A stretch of 9,919 nt of DNA, from assembly GCA_947496835.1 (NCBI GenBank), contig CANMFV010000023.1, positions 1 through 9,919 of the forward strand, given 5' to 3'. Made by a program: the position numbers and the translations under genes. Source of the DNA: Flavobacteriales bacterium. GTDB lineage: Bacteria > Bacteroidota > Bacteroidia > Flavobacteriales_D > Crocinitomicaceae. Positions 5,636 through 9,919 of the stretch are shown here, one piece after another; the stretch's first letter is position 1, and every line of letters starts with the position of its first letter. The notes under the pieces were generated by a model, which saw only the letters and a list, made by a program, of their open reading frames with translations, did no database searches and was not told where the DNA came from.

Positions 5636-7393
5636 ATGGCAGGTGGTAAGGAAACCCCAAGACAGAAGATGATTGGTATGATGTACCTCGTTTTGACTGC
5701 TCTTCTTGCATTGAATGTTTCCAAACAAATTTTGGATGCGTTCGTGGCGATTGAAGAAAACATTCAGCGTGGTAGTATCACCCAATTGGAGCGCGGTAAT
5801 GCTGCGAAAAGTGCCTTGATTGAAGAAATGAAGTCAACGGCAAAAGATGAACCTGGGAAAGCTAAAATCAAAAAAATCAAGAAGTACCTCGGTATGATTG
5901 AGAAAATTGATAAAGAAGCAGGGTCTTTAATTAAGTACATTGATGATATCAAAATTGAATTGATGTCGAAGGCAAATGAAGATGTGAAAACGGTTAAAGC
6001 TGACGATGAAAAGGTGATTGTTTGGAAGAAATATGATCCAAAATTCCCGCTTCAGCCAACACGTTTAAATTTGATGGCCGTACAGGCGAAGGATCAATTT
6101 GATATACCAATGCATGAAATCGTTGGTTCAGAGATTACCAAATTAGATCCATCGAAGCACGGAATAAAACTGTGGAAACGTTACAATGGTTTTCGCAAGT
6201 TTGTTGTTGAGACAACAGGTACTTACTTAGAAGGCGAGAAAAACAGGTGGAAAGTAAATGTGACTGAAGTCAATGATAACATGCCAAACTTAAAATTGCA
6301 AGAGAAAATTGCTTCAATGATTAAGTCAAAGCCTAATAAAGTAAATCCAGAGGATTTAGAAGTACTATTAGGTCTATACCAAGAATTGACGAAAATCGAG
6401 TTTGCAGATCACCACGAACAAAAGAGCATTCATTGGATGGGACGTACATTTGATCACGCACCAATGGTTGGAGCTCTAGCTTCATTGTCTTCCATGCAGA
6501 ATGAAATTTTAAGTGCACGCGCTAAAGCAGTGAACTTATTGAAAAGTAAAGTTACGGTTGGAGAATTTTCATTTAATAAAATTCAACAATTAGTTAGCGG
6601 ACCTGGTGTAGCTACAGAAGGTGAAGATATCGAGTTAAAAGTGACAATGGCTGCTTATGATTCAGATAATAACCCAGAAGTTACCGGTTCAGGATCAATT
6701 ACCGTTAAAGATGGTATTGGTACAGTGAAGACAAGAGCAGCAGGTGCTGGTGAAATGAATTTAAGTGGAACAGTAATGATTCGCAATAAGTCAGGTGTAG
6801 AATACCGTAAACCTTGGTCTTGGAAAGTTGCTATTGCAAAACCACAAGGATCTATTTCACTTCCCGAATTGGCTGTATTATATTTGGGTTATCCTAATAA
6901 GGTAGTTCCAGTTGTTGCAGGAATGGTTAGTTCTAGTATTTCAATTGATAAAGGTACTTGTATATCTTCCCCAATTACGGTGAACGGAGTATCTCAAAAA
7001 GGGTACATTGTTAAACCAAATGGAGCCGGATTTGCTACGATTACATTAACGGCTAAAGATAAGGATGGTAAATCTAAATCATTTGGTCAATTTAAGTACA
7101 AAATCAGAATGCTTCCTAGACCGAATGTAGAGCAAACTACGATTTCAAAATCTGGTGGTAATGTAACTGTAGGATTAGGTCAAGATTCACCATTATCTGC
7201 ATTATCGTTTACAGTAACAGGTGGTAGAATAACAGTTGGAGATAATGAACCGATTAATTTTACGGGAGGAAGAATTCCTTCAAGTGCCTTAGCTAAGGCA
7301 AGAGTGGGCAGAATAGTAACAGTTGAAATTAAGTATAATAAATCAACAGGAGGTTCTGAATCTGTTTCTACTGGACTTAAAGTGACACAGTAA
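5636..7393 (+). CDS. gldM: GldM, T9SS/gliding motor shaft protein
   Basis: GldM (PorM) dimers run from the GldL stator through the periplasm to the GldK/GldN ring and transmit torque or conformational energy. The 585-residue protein opens with the family's conserved MAGGKETPRQKMIGMMYLVL, and one transmembrane helix spans about 12-33. A charged helical first periplasmic domain (about 40-130) follows, then a longer helical part ending in HWMGRTFDHAPMVGALASLS (266-285), related to the usual F.H.P..AALA.LS segment. Beta-rich Ig-like domains begin about residue 300, with YLGYPNKV (416-423) matching the family's Y.G.PN. turn. The C-terminal domain (about 495-585), with GRITVGDNEPINFTGG (530-545), is the part known to contact the ring. 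It is longer than the F. johnsoniae protein I recall (about 513 residues). ATG 5636 has no Shine-Dalgarno sequence. gldN follows after 11 bases. Confidence 0.97.
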   Translation: MAGGKETPRQKMIGMMYLVLTALLALNVSKQILDAFVAIEENIQRGSITQLERGNAAKSALIEEMKSTAKDEPGKAKIKKIKKYLGMIEKIDKEAGSLIKYIDDIKIELMSKANEDVKTVKADDEKVIVWKKYDPKFPLQPTRLNLMAVQAKDQFDIPMHEIVGSEITKLDPSKHGIKLWKRYNGFRKFVVETTGTYLEGEKNRWKVNVTEVNDNMPNLKLQEKIASMIKSKPNKVNPEDLEVLLGLYQELTKIEFADHHEQKSIHWMGRTFDHAPMVGALASLSSMQNEILSARAKAVNLLKSKVTVGEFSFNKIQQLVSGPGVATEGEDIELKVTMAAYDSDNNPEVTGSGSITVKDGIGTVKTRAAGAGEMNLSGTVMIRNKSGVEYRKPWSWKVAIAKPQGSISLPELAVLYLGYPNKVVPVVAGMVSSSISIDKGTCISSPITVNGVSQKGYIVKPNGAGFATITLTAKDKDGKSKSFGQFKYKIRMLPRPNVEQTTISKSGGNVTVGLGQDSPLSALSFTVTGGRITVGDNEPINFTGGRIPSSALAKARVGRIVTVEIKYNKSTGGSESVSTGLKVTQ

Positions 7394-7404
7394 AATTTCA
7401 AGTT

Positions 7405-8682
7405 ATGAAAAAAGTAATTTTTGGTTTAGGTTGTTTGTACATGGCAGCTGCATTCGGACAAGGTGGGGTGCAGTCGGGTGACTTAAGAGGTCCAGCAAAT
7501 GTGCTACCGAATGGTGTAATAGATGGTGTTGTTTTAAAGGAAGAAGTTCCTGTAAGACAATCTATCCAACCGGAATTTGTCCGCGAAGCTGATTTGGTTT
7601 GGTCTAAACGTGTTTTTTCTCGCATAGATTCGCGTGAAAAAATCAATCACGAAATCTTTTTTCCGTTTGATAATTTTGATGGTGATCCATTAGGCGGTAG
7701 CTTGTATAATCCAGCGACTAGAAGTGAAATTGATGATCCAAGATGGAACAAGGACCAACAAAGATGGTCTTTATGGACAATCATATTAAGACATGTCATG
7801 TTGGGTGACCTCACGGTTTATCAAGTATCAAGTCCTGATTATACAACTCAAGAAGATGGCTATAGCTTAAGATATCCAATTGCTCGAGTAGATAAAGATG
7901 ATTATTTTACATCTGGAACATACCGCGACAGAGTAAATAAGGTAATTAGCTCGCGAGCGAAAGGTGCAGAGTTTCAAATCGAACTTACTGCCGTAGGCGG
8001 TGGAAAAGTTCCGATATTGAAAACCAACCAAACGTTGCAAGAATACATGGATTCATTGAAGAGTGATATTAATTTAGCTGAAATGAATAAGGACATCATT
8101 GATATGTATGTTGCTGAACCACAAACTTTACAACGTTACTGGGATAATGGTGATGAAGGATTCAACATTTCATATGATGACATTGTAAGCTACGTTGGTT
8201 CCAGTCATATTATTGCGTACAACATTAAAGAAGATTGGTTCTTTGATAAAGAACGTTCTTTGTTGGATCGCCGTATTATCGCAATTGCTCCTGTTGCAAG
8301 ATATAGTAGCGTTGAACAAAAGGATCCAAGTCAACCAAAAGAACGAGGTAAATTACTTGTATATGATTTGGAAGGAACACCTTATTTAGGAGCTGATAAA
8401 TATACAGAACAAGTAGAAGAGAACGAGATGTTTTGGTTGTACTTTCCTGAACTACGTAATGTAATCATCAATTATTATGTGTACAACGATCAAAACGATG
8501 CGCAATGGATGTCGATGGATGATTTATTCTGGAAACGTAAGTATATGTCAACAATTTACAAAGTATCTGATAAATTCGATCGTGAGATTCAAGATTACAA
8601 ATACGGTGTAGATGCATTGTATGAAGCAGAGAAAATAAAAGAAGAAATTCGCACATGGGAACATGATGTTTGGAATTTTTAA
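7405..8682 (+). CDS. gldN: GldN, T9SS periplasmic ring protein
   Basis: GldN (PorN) partners GldK in the periplasmic ring that docks the GldLM motor to the outer-membrane translocon. The protein has 425 residues. Its N-terminal signal peptide (MKKVIFGLGCLYMAAAFG) probably ends before Q19. A core motif region includes DLVWSKRVFSRIDSREKIN (63-81), the helix WSLWTIILRHVMLGDLTVY (121-139) and the segment IKEDWFFDKERSLLDRRIIAIAPV (274-297). The C-terminus is highly characteristic: MDDLFWKRKY (371-380), DREIQDYK (392-399) and a helix ending AEKIKEEIRTWEHDVWNF (408-425). It is longer than the GldN/PorN lengths I recall (about 330-360 residues); the extra residues probably lie around 140-260. It starts 11 bases after gldM and is followed within 20 bases by a strong terminator, so it is the last gene of the operon. 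Confidence 0.95.
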   Translation: MKKVIFGLGCLYMAAAFGQGGVQSGDLRGPANVLPNGVIDGVVLKEEVPVRQSIQPEFVREADLVWSKRVFSRIDSREKINHEIFFPFDNFDGDPLGGSLYNPATRSEIDDPRWNKDQQRWSLWTIILRHVMLGDLTVYQVSSPDYTTQEDGYSLRYPIARVDKDDYFTSGTYRDRVNKVISSRAKGAEFQIELTAVGGGKVPILKTNQTLQEYMDSLKSDINLAEMNKDIIDMYVAEPQTLQRYWDNGDEGFNISYDDIVSYVGSSHIIAYNIKEDWFFDKERSLLDRRIIAIAPVARYSSVEQKDPSQPKERGKLLVYDLEGTPYLGADKYTEQVEENEMFWLYFPELRNVIINYYVYNDQNDAQWMSMDDLFWKRKYMSTIYKVSDKFDREIQDYKYGVDALYEAEKIKEEIRTWEHDVWNF

Positions 8683-8700
8683 TATTATCGTATAATTTGA

Positions 8701-8729
8701 AAAGCCTCGTTGTTAGACGGGGCTTTTTT
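8701..8729 (+). terminator. intrinsic terminator closing the porP-gldKLMN operon
   Basis: AAAGCCTCGT (8701-8710) pairs with ACGGGGCTTT (8717-8726) as a 10-bp stem with one T-G wobble, around the six-base loop TGTTAG. The T-run at 8724-8729 overlaps the 3' arm. It lies 18 bases after the gldN stop codon and is the clearest Rho-independent terminator in the window. Confidence 0.9.
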
Positions 8730-8741
8730 ATTTTAATTTTG
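8710..8741 (+). promoter_or_regulatory. candidate Bacteroidota promoter for the membrane protein-kbl pair
   Basis: TAATTTTG at 8734-8741 matches the -7 consensus TAnnTTTG exactly. A TTG at 8710-8712 lies 21 bases upstream, within the spacing accepted for the -33 element. The TTG sits at the loop of the upstream terminator hairpin. The predicted start site, about 4-7 bases downstream of the -7 element, coincides with the GTG start codon at 8746, implying a leaderless or nearly leaderless transcript. Confidence 0.5.
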
Positions 8742-8745
8742 TAAG

Positions 8746-9303
8746 GTGAAGTGGATAGGAAATAGAATCAGTTTTGTTGACCAAAGATCTAAAACAACAA
8801 TCGTAGTTGACCCAGAGAAAAATGTTTGGATCAACGCAATCATGGGATCTTGGCTAGCGATGTGGTACGCCATTGGCGGAACGGTTTTTTGGGCAATGAA
8901 TGTAATGCCTCTAAAAGAACAAGAAGTCATCATTTTATGGGTTTTTGTGGTATTTTGGTGTTACTATGCCTTTCGTGTAACCAGATCGTTTCTGTGGATC
9001 ATGTTCGGACAAGAATTTATTAAAATTGATGAACGCGCATTCCACCTGAAGAAAAGTATTTTGTCTTATGGGAAGTCTTACCCATACTATTTTGATAACA
9101 TAAAAAACATGACCTACGAAATACCAAAACAAGGTTCAATTCAAGGGATTTGGGAATCTTCTCCGTGGGTCAATGGTGCAGAACGTTTTTCGTTTGATTA
9201 TTTTCAGAAAAAAATAACCTTCGGTAGAAAATTATCTGAAAAGGAAGCCAAAGTACTTTCTCAGTTGATCACAAAAAAAATCCAAGAAAATTCAAAAAAA
9301 TAA
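8746..9303 (+). CDS. two-helix membrane protein with a cytosolic PH-like domain, function unknown
   Basis: The 185-residue frame starts at GTG 8746; the next in-frame ATG is codon 33, inside the first membrane helix, so GTG is the plausible start. A short polar N-terminus (RSKTTIVVDPEKN, 14-26) precedes two transmembrane helices at about 29-51 (WINAIMGSWLAMWYAIGGTV) and 60-77 (EVIILWVFVVFWCYYAF). The soluble remainder has a strand pattern of FIKIDERAFHLKKSI (91-105), FDNIKNMTYEIP (116-127), FSFDYFQKKITFGRKL (148-163) and a final amphipathic helix (SEKEAKVLSQLITKKI, 164-179). That resembles small membrane-anchored PH-like (YcxB-type) proteins, which have two helices followed by a domain ending in 'I.FG..L...EA..I'. 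The family match is by pattern only, and no catalytic residues are visible. It lies 16 bases after the T9SS operon terminator and one base before kbl, so co-transcription and possible translational coupling with kbl are likely. Confidence 0.75.
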   Translation: MKWIGNRISFVDQRSKTTIVVDPEKNVWINAIMGSWLAMWYAIGGTVFWAMNVMPLKEQEVIILWVFVVFWCYYAFRVTRSFLWIMFGQEFIKIDERAFHLKKSILSYGKSYPYYFDNIKNMTYEIPKQGSIQGIWESSPWVNGAERFSFDYFQKKITFGRKLSEKEAKVLSQLITKKIQENSKK

Positions 9304-9304
9304 T

Positions 9305-9919
9305 ATGTACGGTTCAATCAAAGAATTTTTAGCGCAAGAATTAGCTTCCATAGAGGAAAATGGACTTCTCAAAAAAGAGCGTGTGATCATAAGTCCTCAA
9401 GGAGCTCAAGTGAAGATTTCTACAGGAGAAGAGGTGGTAGTGATGTGTGCCAATAACTACTTGGGATTGTCATCACATCCGGATGTTGTTTCCGCAGCTA
9501 AAAATGCGCTCGACACACATGGATTTGGTATGTCTTCCGTACGTTTTATTTGTGGAACACAAGATATACACAAAGAGTTAGAAGCAAAAATCGCACAGTT
9601 CTATGGGACGGAGGATACGATTTTGTACGCCGCTGCATTTGATGCCAACGGTGGTGTTTTCGAGCCTTTGTTTGCGGAACAGGATGCGATTATCTCTGAT
9701 GAATTGAATCATGCTTCGATTATTGATGGCGTGCGCTTGTGCAAAGCAGTGCGCTACCGTTACAAACACTCCAACATGCAAGACTTGGAGGAGCAATTGA
9801 TCAAAGCGCAAGACCAACGTTTTCGTATCATCGTTACGGATGGAGTTTTCTCTATGGATGGTGATATCGCCAAAATGGACCAAATTTGTGACTTAGCGGA
9901 TAAACACGATGCACTTGTA
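9305..9919 (+). CDS. kbl: glycine C-acetyltransferase (2-amino-3-ketobutyrate CoA ligase), N-terminal 205 residues
   Basis: The frame from ATG 9305 stays open to the window edge. It gives about half of a protein whose family length is near 397 residues. Kbl is a cytosolic PLP enzyme of the alpha-oxoamine synthase group; it interconverts 2-amino-3-ketobutyrate plus CoA with glycine plus acetyl-CoA in the threonine dehydrogenase route. The match to E. coli Kbl, recalled from memory, is close throughout: CANNYLGLSSHPD (48-60), HGFGMSSVRFICGTQDIHKE (72-91), FDANGG (112-117, PLP phosphate side), SDELNHASIIDGVRLCKAVR (131-150) and TDGVFSMDGDIA (178-189). H136 matches the PLP-stacking His of the family. 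The GFGMSSVRFICGTQ signature separates Kbl from 8-amino-7-oxononanoate synthase and 5-aminolevulinate synthase. The PLP-binding lysine lies beyond the window. It starts one base after the preceding stop codon. Confidence 0.95.
   Translation, partial: MYGSIKEFLAQELASIEENGLLKKERVIISPQGAQVKISTGEEVVVMCANNYLGLSSHPDVVSAAKNALDTHGFGMSSVRFICGTQDIHKELEAKIAQFYGTEDTILYAAAFDANGGVFEPLFAEQDAIISDELNHASIIDGVRLCKAVRYRYKHSNMQDLEEQLIKAQDQRFRIIVTDGVFSMDGDIAKMDQICDLADKHDALV

Noticed and set aside
7405..7464. Possible lipobox at C10 of GldN (GLGC), which would make GldN a lipoprotein.
   Set aside because: The -3 residue is Gly, only nine residues precede the Cys, and the hydrophobic stretch continues past it to an AAAFG-Q type cleavage site, so an ordinary signal peptide is the better reading.
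9578..9883. A 101-codon - strand open frame opposite kbl.
   Set aside because: The + strand frame is an unmistakable Kbl sequence; the antisense frame has no recognisable motif.
1..9919. tRNA, rRNA, CRISPR arrays, insertion sequences, phage or defence genes.
   Set aside because: Read on both strands, the window shows none: no cloverleaf with CCA-type ends, no spaced direct repeats and no transposase motifs. Coding density and strand bias are those of ordinary core-genome DNA.

Overview
The window is low-GC, gene-dense DNA with every gene on the + strand. It suggests a member of the Bacteroidota, most likely order Flavobacteriales. The evidence is an intact gldK-gldL-gldM-gldN cluster, which is diagnostic of the type IX secretion system (T9SS) and gliding machinery of that phylum. 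Start codons mostly lack Shine-Dalgarno sequences, and several candidate promoter elements fit the Bacteroidota pattern TAnnTTTG. A family-level guess (Crocinitomicaceae/Fluviicola-like) rests only on the enlarged Gld proteins and is weak.

Layout. 1-255: 3' end of a MazG-like all-alpha NTP pyrophosphohydrolase. 346-1488: an arginase/formimidoylglutamase-fold protein whose metal-binding motifs are partly destroyed. 1605-2549: a PorP/SprF-family outer-membrane protein. 2661-4721: GldK lipoprotein. 4761-5582: GldL, inner-membrane motor stator. 5636-7393: GldM, motor shaft. 7405-8682: GldN. 8701-8729: a strong intrinsic terminator that closes the T9SS operon. 8746-9303: a two-helix membrane protein of unknown function. 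9305 to the window edge: the first 205 codons of kbl (glycine C-acetyltransferase).

How the genes work together. porP-gldK-gldL-gldM-gldN has the same order as the Porphyromonas gingivalis porPKLMN locus. GldL and GldM form the proton-driven inner-membrane motor. GldM spans the periplasm to reach the GldK/GldN ring under the outer membrane, and PorP-type proteins sit in the outer membrane on the secretion and attachment side. Downstream, the unknown membrane protein and kbl are one base apart and probably share a promoter that overlaps the T9SS terminator.

The core system here is well known and not a new one. The more unusual points are the size of GldK (two large insertions), the degraded arginase-like protein beside the cluster, a perfect 16-bp palindrome between gldL and gldM, and a terminator/promoter overlap that may yield a leaderless GTG-start mRNA.
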